Part shown: positions 11,650 through 23,960 of the stretch, one piece after another | Layout of the letters: the number at the start of each line of letters is the position of its first letter | Numbering within the stretch: position 1 is the first letter of the stretch | NCBI GenBank assembly: GCA_034359265.1 | Contig: CP136891.1 | Location: forward strand, 62,658,001 to 62,722,000 | Length of the DNA stretch: 64,000 nucleotides | Direction of reading: 5' to 3' | Source: Canna indica | Lineage: Eukaryota; Streptophyta; Magnoliopsida; Zingiberales; Cannaceae | Made by a program: the position numbers and the translations under genes | The notes under the pieces: generated by a model | Seen by the model: only the letters and a program-made list of their open reading frames with translations | Told to the model about the DNA's origin: nothing | Database searches by the model: none

Positions 11650-11995
11650 TTTACTTATGTTTACATAAATAATAAATTTTAACAAACATATATTATATAT
11701 TAAGACAAAAAAATATTTCTCATAAATTAATATATAACATAAAGTCCACTACATTTCATAAAGTATCACTACATAATCCATAACATAAAATTTTCAACTT
11801 TAAAACAAGATTCATATATAAAGTAAATTTACTTATGTTTACATAAATCATAAATTTTAACAACCATATATTAAGACAAAAAAACATATTAAATCAATTA
11901 ATACATAACATAAAGTCCACTACATTTCATAAAATATCACTACATAATCCATAACATAAAATTTTCAACTTTAAAACAAGATTCATATATAAAGT
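11650..11995. repeat. Two-copy tandem repeat, period about 178 bp
   Basis: TTTACTTATGTTTACATAAA starts at 11650 and recurs at 11828. The following AT-rich text, including ATAAAGTCCACTACATTTCA, repeats to about 11995. It lies in the part missing from the second copy of the larger duplication. Confidence 0.8.
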
Positions 11996-12124
11996 TAGCA
12001 CAAGCTAGTTTTAATGACAAAATATATTTTTTTTGCATTATCTTCGCAAACCCTTTCATTTCTCCCCACCTTTCATCTCCTTCATGAAAGCAAGTAAGCA
12101 ACAATCATATCCCTCTTTCTTCTA

Positions 12125-12720
12125 TCATCTTCAAATTTTTCTTCCATCTTCCTTTTTTCTTCTTCCATCTTTTTTTTTAATTTCTTCATGGAACTTCTTT
12201 CTAAATTCCTCTTTTATTTTCTTTCTTTCCTCTTCAATTGTCTCCATCAATTTTTTCCTCTATCTTTCTTCTATCTTCTTCCATTTTCTTCTCCAACTCA
12301 TCAATCTTGGAAATCAACTCAACATTACGAGTGTTAGCCGCTTGAAGTTGGGAGGCAAGCTCAACACGCTTAGGGGTAGCTCCAAATACAATGGATCGTA
12401 TAGGACCAAACCCATAACCATGAGCAAGTCTGTTCCTTTCAGGTTTGATGACTTGGCGATAGATATCATCTTCGTCAATATGTGTTGAAGGCTATGACGC
12501 TTGAGCTGATAACGCCTCAATCTTTTCATGTTATAAGATTATCATTTTCTTAAAAAAATATTAATTTATTATAAATAGAAAAAAGAAACTTATGCATATT
12601 GATAATTACGAGAATATCCTATGCAGTAGTGGAACCCATACGTCCTTCACTTTTTGTATGAGCAATACAGAACATTTTCCATGCACAAGGTTCACGATGC
12701 TTTGGATCCTTTTCAGCCTG
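12125..12720 (-). pseudogene. En/Spm-type accessory (Transposase_24-like) fragment
   Basis: The minus strand reads CAWKMFCIAHTKSEGRMGST (about 12710-12625), matching the W..F..TH...G pattern of plant En/Spm accessory proteins. After a probable intron it reads DDIYRQVIKPERNRLAHGYG, then FGPIRSIVFGATPKRVEL and a charged coiled coil (12480-12125). The second copy of the duplication repeats the first block at 13975-13890. The rest of the gene is missing. Confidence 0.6.
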
Positions 12721-14142
12721 TAACAGTAAAATAGAAAATCAATAACAATGATATTGTAAGTGTTTGGCTCTTATATGTTGGTTATATTTGACAAAAGTGT
12801 TCGAGGTTAAATCTCAATTTTTGCACAGTCACAACTATGAGGAGCTCTGCCTATATGATGATAGTTTCAAGTACGCCAGGACAGTCTCAACTATTGGTCA
12901 AATGGCCACACTAGAGAGGGGGTAAATAGTATGTTATTTCATTATATTAGAGCGTACAAGAAGACCTAGTGTTAGGTCTTGTGTGTAAGTGGTATGCTTG
13001 GAGTAGAAGGTGTAAAATCACTTGTGTAAACTTAGTTTACTAGGATTAGTTGAGTTGTCCCTTAGGGTTGAGGTGGAAGAGTGCTCTCAGTAAGAAGGCG
13101 GAGACTTCCGGATGTGGAAGTGCCTTAGGTTGAGAATGAGACTCTTCGGATCAAAGTCCTCTGTGTAAGAGAAACAAGATTAATCTAGTAAAGTTTAGTT
13201 TGGAAATCCTAAGCGGAGTGCTTAGGTAGTGCAGTAGGCATTGGGGCCGAACCACTATAAATCATTGTTTTTGCATTGTATCTTTGTTTGTACTTAATTG
13301 GTTTACTTTTGCTTCCGCATCTAGTCAATAAATTACAATTTGCCTAAATAGTCTAAGAAACGATTAAAACCAAAATTAGGCATTAAGAATTAGTAAACAT
13401 ACTATTCACCCTCCCTCTAGTGTGACATTTCACCCAACAACCCTCACTAATTCTTTTATTTTTTGAAGGTCATAAACCCCCACTGATTCACATATTTTGT
13501 GAAGGTCAGTCGACCCCCACTAGTTCACATTTTTTGTGAAGGTTACTTGACCCCACAAAATCTTTAATACATGAGAGACTAACATATTGAAACTTTTTTT
13601 CATATACTTATTTCTTTTGGTTAGGGTCTCTTGACCCTCTTTAAAAGTTCTTATAATATGCATATAATTGTAATAATATTTACAATTTACTTATGTTTAC
13701 ATAAATCATAAAATTTAACAAACATATATTAAGACAAAAAAATATTTCTCATAAATTAATATATAACATAAAGTCCACTGTATATAACATGAATCATTTT
13801 CTTAAAAAAATATTAATTTATTATAAATAGAAAAAAAAAACTTATGCATATTGATAATTACGAGAATATCCTATGTAGTAGTGGAATCCATACGTCCTTC
13901 ACTTTTTGTGTGAGCAATACAGAACATTTCCATGCACAAGGTTCACGATACTTTGGATCCTTTTCAACCTGTAACAATAAAATAGAAAATCAATAACAAT
14001 GATATTGTAAGTGTTTGGCTCTTATATGTTGGTTATATTTGGCAAAAGTGTTCGAGGTTAAATCTCAATTTTTGCACAATCACAACTATGAGGAGCTCTG
14101 CCTATATGATGACAGTTTCAACTATATCAGGACAGTCTCAAC

Positions 14143-15787
14143 TATTGGTCAAATGACCACACTAGAGGGGGAGGGGGTGAATAGTATGTTATCTAATCAA
14201 TTAGCCTAAATTTCTTTTAAATCATTTCTTCAACTACTTAGGCAAATTACAATTTATCGACTAAATACGGAAGCAATAATAAAATAGTTAAACACAAACA
14301 AAGATAGCAATACTAACACAATGAGATTTATAGTGGTTCGGCCCCAAACTAAGCACCCCACTTAGGATTTCTAAACTAAACTTTATTAGATTAATTGTTT
14401 CCCTTATAAAGAGGACTTTACACTGAAAAGTCTCCGCTCTCAAACCGAAGGCACTTCCACACCCGGAAGTATCATGTCTTCCTACCGATAGCACTCTCCC
14501 ACCTCAACCTAAGGGACAACTCAACTAATCCTAGTAAACTAAGTTTACAATGGTGGATTTAAGCCTTAACACTAAGGCAACCACCAACTCAATCAACCTA
14601 GCACTCTAGGTTTATACACACTCAAATACAATGAAATAAACAACAAATTACGATAATAAATAGAGCAATAAATCTAACAATAAAGTACTTAGCTCCACAA
14701 CAAGATTCCTAGCTTTCTCTTGATGCCTTTGATGATGAAACAATGAAGGTAAGGGTCAATCAAAGAGATGAGAGATCAAAGCTAAGGTTTCCACAAGAAT
14801 TGGCTCAATAAAGCTTGGGAATGATCACAAGATGGCTCAAGGAAGTTAAGAGTGATCAAGATGGACAAAGGAAGGCCGGGGCATCAATATTTATAGAGCC
14901 ATGAAGTGGGCTCGGATGAAATACTGCTCAACGGCTTGAAAACTAGCCATTTTTCGCCTTTCGATCGATTGTCGGTCGATCGTCGATCGACCGACCGAGC
15001 GATCGCCGAGCGACCGAAGGCATTCTACCCAATTTGGGCATCATTCGATCGACCGAAATGCCTTCTCCGTCTGTCGGTCAACCAGTCGGTCGATCGAACC
15101 TGGGCAGACAACTTGGTTAGGCTGATTTTTCTGCTTGTTTGCTCGTTTTTGGGTTACGTCTTCGCTAAGTCAACATATATAACATTTCTTAACTCAAGTT
15201 AATAACTTTAAAACATAAATGTTATATAAGGATTACCCCCCATTTGAATTCAAGAAAAATATCTAAAAAACCAAAATCTAATTTTTGGAGTCTAGTACAA
15301 ATATCCAAAAAATAAAAAATTTATAATCTCCCGGGTCAAATATGGGTATACTAAAGACTTCCAAAAATTCCTTAAAAATACCTCGTTATCTAGTGTTTAC
15401 CTAAGGAACAATTATCGGCATTTTTGGTGCTAAGAAAATGTCTAGATCATATAGCCCTCCAAGGGGCTCCCTAGAGTTAGTGAATTTCATGGCATTTTCT
15501 AATTTTTTGGGTTTTCGTATTTTGGGATTCGGGTTTGGTTTTGAGGTTCTTATGTATCATCATGAGGATTTACAGCACAAGCTAGACACCCTAGACCTAA
15601 ACTTTAACTTCCTGAAGAATCCCGAGCGTCGACGATCGTCCTTGCCGATTTCTCTAATTTTTTCGACCGCGGACATCGTGTGCTAATCGACTTGGAACCA
15701 TAAAGTATTTCTCAATGAAACATTAGCTCTATGTTTGTTATCATCAAAATCGAGATTAAGACCAAGTTTAAAAACTTTAGGCCAACA
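14143..15787 (-). mobile_element. Reverse solo copia LTR (family B-like)
   Basis: Read on the minus strand it starts TGTTGGCCTAAAG (at 15787) and ends with a stretch homologous to the family B end. TCAAC flanks it at 14138-14142 and 15788-15792. A TATA box (ATATTTATAGAGCC on the plus strand, near 14886-14899) is followed by TCGATCGACCG palindromes at 14960-15100. Confidence 0.88.
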
Positions 15788-17389
15788 TCAACCGCTTCTA
15801 CAGTCTAAGGTTTTCTAGATAAGTATGTTGCGAATAAGATGGCTGTTGGACTTTAATATTGATGATGATTCTCTTGATATCTCTCGTATTATTAATCATC
15901 GTTATTTATATGTCGTTTGTCCATTTTGGTGTTATGAGTAGTGGAGAGTTTCCTATTCTTATGTTTTGGGCATTACTTTTTGTTCATGTGTTTATGATGT
16001 TACAACAATCTACATTTCTTATCTCCGAGAGAAGATGGTTTCGGGCTGATAACTCGCTACAACACAAGGCTGTGTGGAGGATAGAACTCTGTGGCTGAGA
16101 TATCATAGAGAGATAAGTTGGTATGTACTAGAGGTGACAATGGGCTGTGCCTGCCAACAGTTTTGGGGGTAGGCCCAGTCCGGGCCTAAGCTTGCCCCTT
16201 CAAGCTTGGGCCGGCCCAAAATTTTTAAAGTGTTAAAATTAAATTTTAAAATTTAAAGGCCAAGGGTGAGTTTCAAACCTCAAACCTCTAGTTTAATTTG
16301 AGATAGTTTAACCATTATGCTAAGCTTTATTATCTATTTTATAACACATTTTTTATATGTTAATTAGTACAAATTAATAAAAAGATTTTTTTAAAAAATA
16401 AATTATAATTAAATTTTTATTTATCTTAAATACAAAAATATTCATGAAATGATAAAATAATTTTTTTAATATTATAATAGACCGCACCTTAAAAGGTTGC
16501 CTACGTTCTTTCTATAGTTAAACTTATACTCCCCAATGATTAAACTATAGAAGGATCAGGTATACGTAGTTCTTTTTATATTTTTAATCACCTGTAGTCC
16601 CCGATGATTTAACTTGTACTTGGACCAGTAGCACCAGCTTTGCTTGTTTGAGCTTCCTCCTCTCCCGATGATGAAGTATCGTGTCCTCCCTTATCTTTTA
16701 ATCTATCTTTAGCACTCAATCAGTCTTTTAAGCAAATGCACATTTTAACCGTTTCTGCACTCACTCGGCTCCTTCTTTCATCGAGAATTCTATTCCCTAC
16801 ACTAAAACAAGACTCGAAAGCTACTGTAGACACAGGAACAGTTAGTATATCACGTGTCATGATGGAAACAATAGGATACACATTTTCTTATTTTTTCTAC
16901 CATGCTAAAATTTCATTATCATCTATTTCTTCAGAATGGTTATGATCTAGAAAAAAAGCCAATTCATTGAAATTAATATATTTAGTTTTTTTTTATCCTA
17001 CGGCCAAGTTAAGAATTAATACTATTTCCACTATCATCTCTTAATCTAAAAGAAGAAGATGTTGGCTTATTTATAATTATATCACCAAATTTTGAAGCGT
17101 AAAATACAAACATAGAATTCAATAAATTTGAAATTCTAGATTTTTTTCTTCAACATTATTTAATTTAATATTTTTATAATAATCATCTAGCAATATATTT
17201 AAACCATCAATTTTCATTCTCGGGTCTAAACATATTGCTAAACAAAATAAACTAGGTATATCTGACCAATACTTTTTAAATTTAGATTCCATTAAAGAAA
17301 TAATTTGTGCAAATAAAGGATGATGTCTATGTGAAGAAAATACTTCACTAATACGAACTATATGTGAAAGAGTTAAATTATATGTAGGA

Positions 17390-17590
17390 TAATAAAGGGA
17401 AAATACCTAAATATAGCTTGTACTTTGACCTTTGTCTCAATTGTGGCATGTACTTTTCTTTATCTCATTTGTATAAATGTACTAAGATATTTGTTTCAAT
17501 TTTGGCCTATCGTCTAATTTCCATCAGGCGTCCTGTTAAGCTAACGATGTGGCATGCTGATTGTATAAAAAAATAATTTTTTATTCTATT
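17390..17590. repeat. Possible single terminus of a Mutator-like element
   Basis: GGGAAAATACCTAAATATAG is followed by a run resembling, in layout only, the long terminal repeats at 22305 and 47095: a GTACTTT region, then GTTAAGCTAACGATGTGGCA. There is no second end or target duplication. Confidence 0.3.
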
Positions 17591-17854
17591 AACTTTGATT
17601 TCCATCTCAAATTATTGTAGTTGATCTAAGCATATGATATGTTGAATTCCATCTAGTAATAACATCACCGTTGAATTGTTTAAATTCTTGTGTTCTTGCT
17701 TTTGAAGAACGCATATATCTAATAACATATCTTATTTTTTCTACATGTATATTTACTAGTTTTAAACCATCTTGTACACATAAATTAACGACATGACAAA
17801 CACAACGAACATGAAATAATTCAACTTCTAATACTGGCTTAAATAATTGTATAA

Positions 17855-18655
17855 CACTGTGTTTGGATTGAGGGGTTTGGGAGGTTTAGGAGGGGTTTGG
17901 AGGGGGAGGGTTTTGGAGGGGTTTAAAATTCCTTGTTTGGATAATTTTTTTGGAGGGGAAGGAAGGTTTTGGAGGGATTTGGAGGTGTTTCAAACCCCTC
18001 CAAACACCCATTTCGAAACCCTCCAATTTTGGGGGGTTTTGGAGGGTTTTGAGTAATAATGATGATAAATTACTTATTTATCCCTCAAACAAAAATAAAA
18101 AAACCCTACACGCCGCTTTTTGGATTTTTTTCACCGAGTGCTGCGTGCTCTTCCTCTTCCCTACTCAGGCGACAGGTATGTTTATCATCACTGTAACTTT
18201 ATTCTCTGACGAGTGACGAGACACTCTATTATCCATCGGATAATACAGTGCATTATCCTCTAAAAAATCAGAAATCACAGTCCTTTTTCAGATATGATGA
18301 CTGAGAAATAATAAATATATTATTAATCTTTCGTACGATAGCAGATAGTTACTATTATTTGATGATCCACTGGATTATCCAATGGATAATCCAGTGAATC
18401 GTCCTTCAACCAGAGATTCTCAGTTCACTTTTCATAAATAATTGCTTTTGCTATTATTATAAATGGGGGCATAATGGTCCAATTACAAAAATCGATTTAT
18501 TATAAAACCCCTCCAAACCCCTTATGAAGTCTAACCAAACAAGATTTTTAAAACCCCTCCAAACCCCTCCCCCTCCAAACTCCTCCAAACCCCTTCAAAC
18601 CCCTCCCCCTCCAAACTCCTCCAAATCCTTTACTCAATTTTATCCAAACATAGTG
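17855..18655. mobile_element. PIF/Harbinger-like (Tourist-type) MITE
   Basis: Inverted ends CACTGTGTTTGGAT and ATCCAAACATAGTG are flanked by TAA (17852-17854 and 18656-18658). Subterminal regions are rich in GGGTTTGGAGG and its complement. A near-palindrome of GGATAATCCAGTG lies near 18365-18400. No transposase is encoded. The TAA duplication and the GTTTGG end fit PIF/Harbinger. Confidence 0.75.
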
Positions 18656-20001
18656 TAAGAGGATGAATAGAAACATCATTATTACTAGCATTATCAAAAT
18701 TAATCAATTTTTTTATATCATTTATATTATAGAAAAATGTTACAAATCTAATAGCAGAAAAAATGGCAACACTAGCGTGTGGATATTCAAAAACTTTAAA
18801 ACTAATTATTCTTTTTTACAAAATAAAATTTTCATCAATCCAATATGCAGTAACACAAATGTAAGAATTAGTAGTACGTTGACTAGATCAAACATCAAGC
18901 TAGTGTTAAAAAAATTTATGATTTATTATTTTAAAAACTATTTATTATATTTTCTCTATATATAAAAAATAATTTTAAAGCATCACTTTTCATTATATTT
19001 CGAGTAATTTTTTTATATTTTGGTTGTAAAGTATTTTGAATCCAAGTAGAAAATCTTGGTTGATCAACAAAACTAAAAGGAGATTCACTTTGAACAATTA
19101 ATTTTATAAGTTCTCGACGTTGAAAATCACGATCATACAAAAAAGTTGTTAACCAGAAGAAGATAAATTAAGAATTTGTTGAGCTTGTGTAACCTTAGTG
19201 TCATGACTTTTTGCATGACATAAAATATGACCAGTTTCTCCTATTGTTGAAGCCGAAAGATTTTTTTTATATTTTTTGCACCGAGCTTTTGTTATGGTGC
19301 CATCAGCTTCAATAATTTTCTCAAAATATTCTCATACCGCATTTCATTTTCTACCTGATAGACATAAATTAATAGATGGACTCATCTCTATGTTTGTTTT
19401 TGTTGAGTGGTACTGGTAGGAGTACTAGGAGACATTTCTCCTAATATATTTGATCCAGCTTGTGGAGAATAATCTGAAACATCTCTATCCACCATTAGTA
19501 AAAAAGTAAATATAAAAAGTATAAATATTATACTAATCAATGAAATAAATTTAAGAGATTAAAAAAAATTGACAGCAATCTTAAATCCTTGATGAACTTA
19601 AAAAGTTGTTGAGAATGATTGTAAATGAATTTAGATTATTGAGACTTGAGAGAAAGAGTTGAGAGATGAGAATGGAGATAGAAAAAATGAAGAAGATTGC
19701 CACCTCTAGTATGTACTTGTAATAACAAATATGTTTTTGTTATTTCTAATTCACTGTAGTACTGGTAGTCGGATTTCGGGTGTGGATTGGGCATCTGTCC
19801 GGTGAATGCCTCGCATATTAGGTGACTAGTTTTGTCACTGAACTGCATAAACAAATCTCTTGTGTTTGCATGTGTTTCTGTTTGGGTTCTTACTTTGCTA
19901 CTAGTAGCAATTGCAAATTTCTATTCAACTACCCTTAACAGAAGTTCCCTTAGAGACATATACTGTCAAGATCCTTGGTGTGTCTCTTCTTCATTTTTTT
20001 C

Positions 20002-20730
20002 ATGCCCAAAATGGAAGGAATGTGTATCGGAAATTTTGTCAATGTTCCTCCTTTTTTTATTGGAACGAACTATGCATATTGGAAGGCTAGGATGAGGGCT
20101 TTCATCAAGTCCTTGGATGATCGTTGTTGGATAACAATAGAGATTGGATACACTCCACCTACAACACTTGATGGGACTGGGCGCAAAGCAAAGAACCAAT
20201 ATACCGAAGCTGAAATAGTTGTAACAAACTATGATAATAAAGCCCTTAATGCTATCTTCAGTGGAGTTGATCCTTCTCAATTTAAACTAATCTTGGCTTG
20301 TACCATGGCAAAAGCAGGCATGGGAGATTTTAGAATAAAATCACAAAGGATCCCTGACACTTCGGAAGTCAAAGGTTAAAATCCTTAACACCAGATTTGA
20401 GAATCTAAAGATGAGAGAAGATGAAAGTATACAAGACTTCCATGAGCGTATCAAAGATCTCATGAACAATGCTGCCAACATTGGAGAGTCGTTCTCTGAA
20501 GAAAAGGTAGTAAGAACGTTCTGAGATCCATGCCTACCAAGTTCGATATGAAAGCTGCTGCCATTAGTGAAGTTCGTGACCTATCTACTATTACTTTTGA
20601 CACTTTGATTAGGAAACTCGAAACTTATGAGTTGGAATTATCTGAAAAATATTCTCACAAATAAAAGAAGAAAAATCTTGCCTTTAGAGCTATTGAGGAT
20701 GAGATCAACTCAGAAGATTATTTTGAAGAG
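20002..20730 (+). pseudogene. Copia gag, frameshifted and truncated
   Basis: The ATG at 20002 starts MPKMEGMCIGNFVNVPPF, followed by GTNYAYWKARMRAFIKSL, the DUF4219-like start of plant copia gag. The frame shifts near 20309 and meets a stop in the new frame. It continues as KILNTRFENLKMREDESIQD and, after another break at about 20520, as MPTKFDMKAAAISEVRDLST. This covers the UBN2 region. The zinc knuckle and all of pol are missing. Confidence 0.8.
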
Positions 20731-20789
20731 GTAGGTAGTCGATGTGGCCTCCGAACTACCACCCAGCCCAGAACCATCTCTTTGGGGCA

Positions 20790-21730
20790 TACGTTCCCCT
20801 CAACTGTCAGGATTTTGGACCGTCTATTTGGGGTATGATCTTCCCTCACCGGCCGGAACTTTCGAAATAGTGCCAACACTGTCTCTTTGGGGCATACCCT
20901 CCCCTCACCAGCGAGGCTTCCAGGAAAATGCACCAAGCATAGCACACAAACACACACATAGCATGCTAAGAAAAATACTCCATCCACATAACATATATAT
21001 ATATAAGTATGCTATGATCATACCTCAGTCTCTCCATGTCCTTATGTCATACATCACATCTCACATATTTATAAAAGTAATTTCATGTCACTTAAATTAT
21101 AAAACATAATATACACAGGCCATGAATATACATAACATCATAACGGTGCATCGCATAAATCAAATCATAAGGAATTAAGAACGTCTCACCACGCATATAA
21201 TCACAAGTACATGGCATAGACATGTATCAACTATCAATGTACTAGAACATGTAAGCAATGAAAATATAAGATGCATAAAGCAAGACTCCTGACACAAGCA
21301 GTAAAAAGGTCACAAGGAAGTGACTAGCTAACAGGGCATCTGGCCACTACTTGCCCGAAGACAGCCAACACCCAAACGGTGAAGAACAATAGGCCTAAGC
21401 CTACCATGCCCTAAGGCAACAACACATACTAGGATAATCGGGAAGACCCTCCGAACTTATCCTAGTATAGAGAAACTCGGGAGCAATTGGGAATGCCCTT
21501 CGAACTTGCTCCACGAGACACGAAGGGACAATCGAGATTCGTCAATCCAAACTTGCCCCTTTAAGATATCACAGGAGTAATCAGGTAGATCCGAACTTAC
21601 CCCTTTAAGATTCCACAGGAATAATCAGATAGGCCCTCCGAACTTATTCCTTTAAACCACCTCGGGGATAATCGGATAGGCCATCCGAACTTATCCCACG
21701 AGGCCAAACCAGAACAATTGGGATTTACTC
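20790..21730. repeat. Satellite-like units in the LTR-like region
   Basis: TTTGGGGCATACCCTCCCCT-type units occur three times (20790-20905). At 21420-21720 a unit of roughly 45-60 bp built on GGATAATCGG and CCGAACTTATCCC recurs about six times with divergence. Confidence 0.65.
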
Positions 21731-22586
21731 ATCTAAACTTGTTCCACATGTTGGGAATTAGCCATCCAACCTCTCGGGCCTAGCCCGCAACACGGCTCCT
21801 CAACGAGTCTCTCCGCCATTCATAAAGATATGGCGCAGCATGACCTAAGTCAAGCCTCTCCTACGGTGTCTTAGGGGTGTCCCTATTGGAAAGTGTCTCA
21901 ACACTCCAATATCCAACCCCAACTCCTAGACCCGTAATGTCATAACCCGTGAGATTTTATTTCATGCATAACTTTATTTGTTGGTTCATAACATATTATG
22001 TTGATCCCTTGCTCAATTTTAATTATGCAATCAAAATTTAGATCACCAAAATTAGGATTTTGTTTTAGCTTGTTGTTATGCTCGAAACTGATGTACATAA
22101 ACCGAATCAGGTTTCCAGAGTGTATCCTATGTTTCCAAACTATGTTTTCTGGTCAAAACGATAGGTTACATGACTATGTTCAAAGAAATACATACACCAC
22201 AACAAGCATTATAAAAATAACACAGATTCATCATCTCAGCATAAAATTCCAGCAACATTAAGTTTTTCAACATAGCATGAAAATAAATCCGAAATTAATA
22301 GAAAGGGTAAATACCCCAAAAAAATACGAACTTTGGACATTTTTCCATATTTAGCATAAACTTTTTCCGTTAGCAAAAAATACATGAACTATCATTCTGT
22401 TACCCCGTTTAACACACACCGTCATTTTTTACGGTTTTTGCTGACGTGTCACTTAACGGCGATGATATGATAAATATTTATCTTCGACTGAGGCCACACA
22501 GGATAAATAATGCCACGTAAACTTTATTGTTGACCAAAATATTGACCAAAATATCTTCTCTTTGATCTTTCGTTCACGCCCTCTGT

Positions 22587-23131
22587 GTGTCCCCATTTCT
22601 CCCTTCCAACCCACGCCACCACCCACCGCCCTGCCGGCGGCCGCCGCACGAAGAGCTGCCTTTGCTAGAACCTGTCGATGCCTATGGGGATCAACGTGAG
22701 CGTTCGCCTCCCTTGAGGACCTATTCAAGATTTGCCCTTTTCAAGCACCTCTCGCGGGTAAGTATCCTGAGAGCTTGCAGCTTTGCATCAACTTTCTATC
22801 TTGTCGTAGGTTTTTAAGATCCATGGCGGACAGAAGTGTTTTCTTTATTCCTTCTTTTATTATTATTATTATTTGTTTGGTCTCGTCGAAGATTCCAACT
22901 TTAGTCGCCACAACTACTCCTGCCGCCAAAGTCTACGACGGTGATGAGCTGCTACTCGTTGTTTCCATGCCCAATCAGGGAGGAGGCCTGCGATTCAATC
23001 CTATATCAGAAATGGCAAATGAGGATGAGTACGGCGACGATGATGAGACAGAGGACTTGAAACGAGAGGACGAGTTCCATGGGTTGCTGGTCACGCCTCC
23101 TACCCGATCGCTTGGCTGCGTTGATGCGTGA
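22587..23131 (+). other. GC-rich captured or leader sequence, unidentified
   Basis: The sequence is coding-like, with high GC and a strong donor-like GGGTAAGTAT at about 22756. An open frame at 22823-23131 begins MADRSVFFIPSF, with a hydrophobic run followed by an acidic stretch (EDEYGDDDETED). I recognise no family. It lies between the left terminal repeat and the captured exon, so it may be the host-derived leader of a chimeric transcript. Confidence 0.35.
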
Positions 23132-23248
23132 GCCCCTCATCGGCCAAGGTCAAGGTCGGGCGGCGTCCAGGTGACCGTGATGTCGCAAGCGGTGTTGCTT
23201 TCCGAAGGGCGGATGAAACATCGATCGGATCAGTCGATGCCTCCGAAA

Positions 23249-23960
23249 ATGGAAACGTCGATCGGATCAGTGGATGCCTCCGTAGAGAGGCAGTCGAATG
23301 GCGTCATGGGCTGCCCGTCATCGGCTCCGTCCTATCCCATTGCGCCCGGGGCCCCCGCCAGGGCCGCGTCAGTTGAGGCCACGCTTGGCCGCCACCTCGC
23401 TCGCCGCCTAGTTCAGGTGGGCGCCAATGATGTTTTCTCTATGACCGGAGACTTCAACCTCACCCTCCTCGATCACCTTATCGTGGAGCCAGAGCTCAAT
23501 GTCATGGGGTGCTGCAACGAGCTCAACGCCGAGTATACCGCTGACGGCTACAGTCGCTCATGTGGCATCGGCGTTTGTGTCGTGACCTTCACCGTCGGCG
23601 GGCTCAGCGTGCTCAGCGTGCTCAACATCATCGCTGGCGCCTACAAAGAGAACCTCCCCGTTATCTGCATCGTTGGCGGCCCTAACTCCAATGACTACGA
23701 CATGAATCGCAACCTCCACCACACCATCGGCCTCACCGACTTCTCCCAGAAGCTCCGGTGTTTCCAGACGGTCACCTGCTTTCAGGTATAAGTTCTTCTT
23801 GCTCGTCTAGGACTATAAAGTTGAAGTTTATGTTCTGTGTTTTGGTCATAGGCAGTGGTAAATAACCTCAAGGATGCTCACGAACTCATTGATACCGCTA
23901 TTTTCACCGCTCTCAAGGAGAGCAAGCCCGTCTACATCAGCATATCATGGAGAGGCTCGT
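23249..23960 (+). pseudogene. Captured pyruvate decarboxylase fragment (exon 1, intron, start of exon 2)
   Basis: Pyruvate decarboxylase converts pyruvate to acetaldehyde using thiamine diphosphate. The ATG at 23249 starts METSIGSVDAS. The N-terminal cofactor-binding domain follows: ATLGRHLARRLVQVGANDVF, TGDFNLTLLDHLI, GCCNELNAEY with the conserved catalytic glutamate, VVTFTVGGLSVLSVLN, and ENLPVICIVGGPNSNDY. Exon 1 ends at TTTCAG (23785), a 66-bp GT-AG intron follows, and exon 2 (23852 onward) gives AVVNNLKDAHELIDTAIFTA and KESKPVYIS before a stop at 23958-23960. The frame is open for about 215 residues. The middle and C-terminal domains are missing, so it cannot be a working enzyme. The captured intron shows DNA-level capture. 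Confidence 0.85.

Larger units (their letters stand above)
9491..14005 (-). mobile_element. CACTA (En/Spm) transposon remnant, host of a solo LTR and partly duplicated
   Basis: Sequence outside the solo LTR carries repeated GTCA/TGACCCCCACT-type motifs (9497-9625, 11401-11530, 13439-13560) and a minus-strand fragment of the En/Spm accessory protein. CACTAAAAGTC at 9497 may be a terminus, but no matching right end is seen. The block 11401-12891 recurs as 13439-14142. Confidence 0.6.
10893..14187. repeat. Tandem segmental duplication spanning two solo LTRs
   Basis: Copy 1 (about 10893-12935) holds the end of the forward solo LTR, CACTA remnant, the start of a copia LTR and the first 44 bp of a reverse solo LTR. 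At about 12935 the sequence jumps back to the forward LTR interior (ATTAGAGCGTACAAG), with GTTAT microhomology. Copy 2 (to about 14187) repeats everything except a block matching roughly 11761-12538, which is absent. Confidence 0.85.
16610..19495 (-). pseudogene. hAT transposase, multiply broken
   Basis: The minus strand opens with a possible ATG near 19495 (MVDRDVSDYSPQ). A BED zinc finger (YFEKII, CKKYKKN, HAKSHD; about 19340-19200) follows. The next part includes LIKLIVQSESPFSFVDQP and LQPKYKK (19140-18931). After the MITE the C-terminal dimerisation region is clear: ENVYPIVSIMTRDILTVPVS, then TVAFESCFSVGNRILDERRS (16900-16740). Stops fall within the AWWKK-type motif. The hAT transposase would cut at the element ends; this copy cannot be translated whole. 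Confidence 0.8.
16129..19708 (-). mobile_element. Degenerate hAT transposon inside the copia LTR
   Basis: Termini are TAGAGGTGACAATGG on the left and, inverted, TAGAGGTGGCAATCTTC on the right. An 8-bp perfect duplication, GTATGTAC, lies at 16121-16128 and 19709-19716, and the related LTR at 56340 has the single-copy version. It encodes a broken minus-strand hAT transposase and contains a MITE at 17855-18655. Confidence 0.9.
14006..20730 (+). mobile_element. Copia element of a second lineage (5' LTR and gag only), heavily nested
   Basis: The LTR is recovered from 14006-14142, 15793-16128 and 19717-19968. It matches the LTRs of the minus-strand element at 56035-61854 (for example TTTGGCAAAAGT and AATAACAAATATG). 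It is interrupted by a reverse solo LTR and by a hAT element. The LTR ends TACTGTCA at 19968, and gag starts at 20002. The element breaks off at about 20730 where a different repeat begins. Only eroded primer-site sequence is visible. Confidence 0.75.

Noticed and set aside
14906..15202. 98-codon ORF with RSTDRAIAERP-type peptide, and similar ones at 8605 and 10334
   Set aside because: These are read-throughs of the GGTCGACC palindrome clusters in LTRs, with no conserved protein.
19832..20095. Small hydrophobic ORF in the copia LTR, with a similar frame at 60763-60581
   Set aside because: Similarity reflects LTR homology. The frame is broken in the third LTR copy (56040-56190), so conservation of a protein is not supported.
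20736..22000. Repeated CCGAACTTATCC units as a CRISPR-like array
   Set aside because: The units are diverged, direct, without unique spacers of constant length, and sit in a plant LTR-like region.
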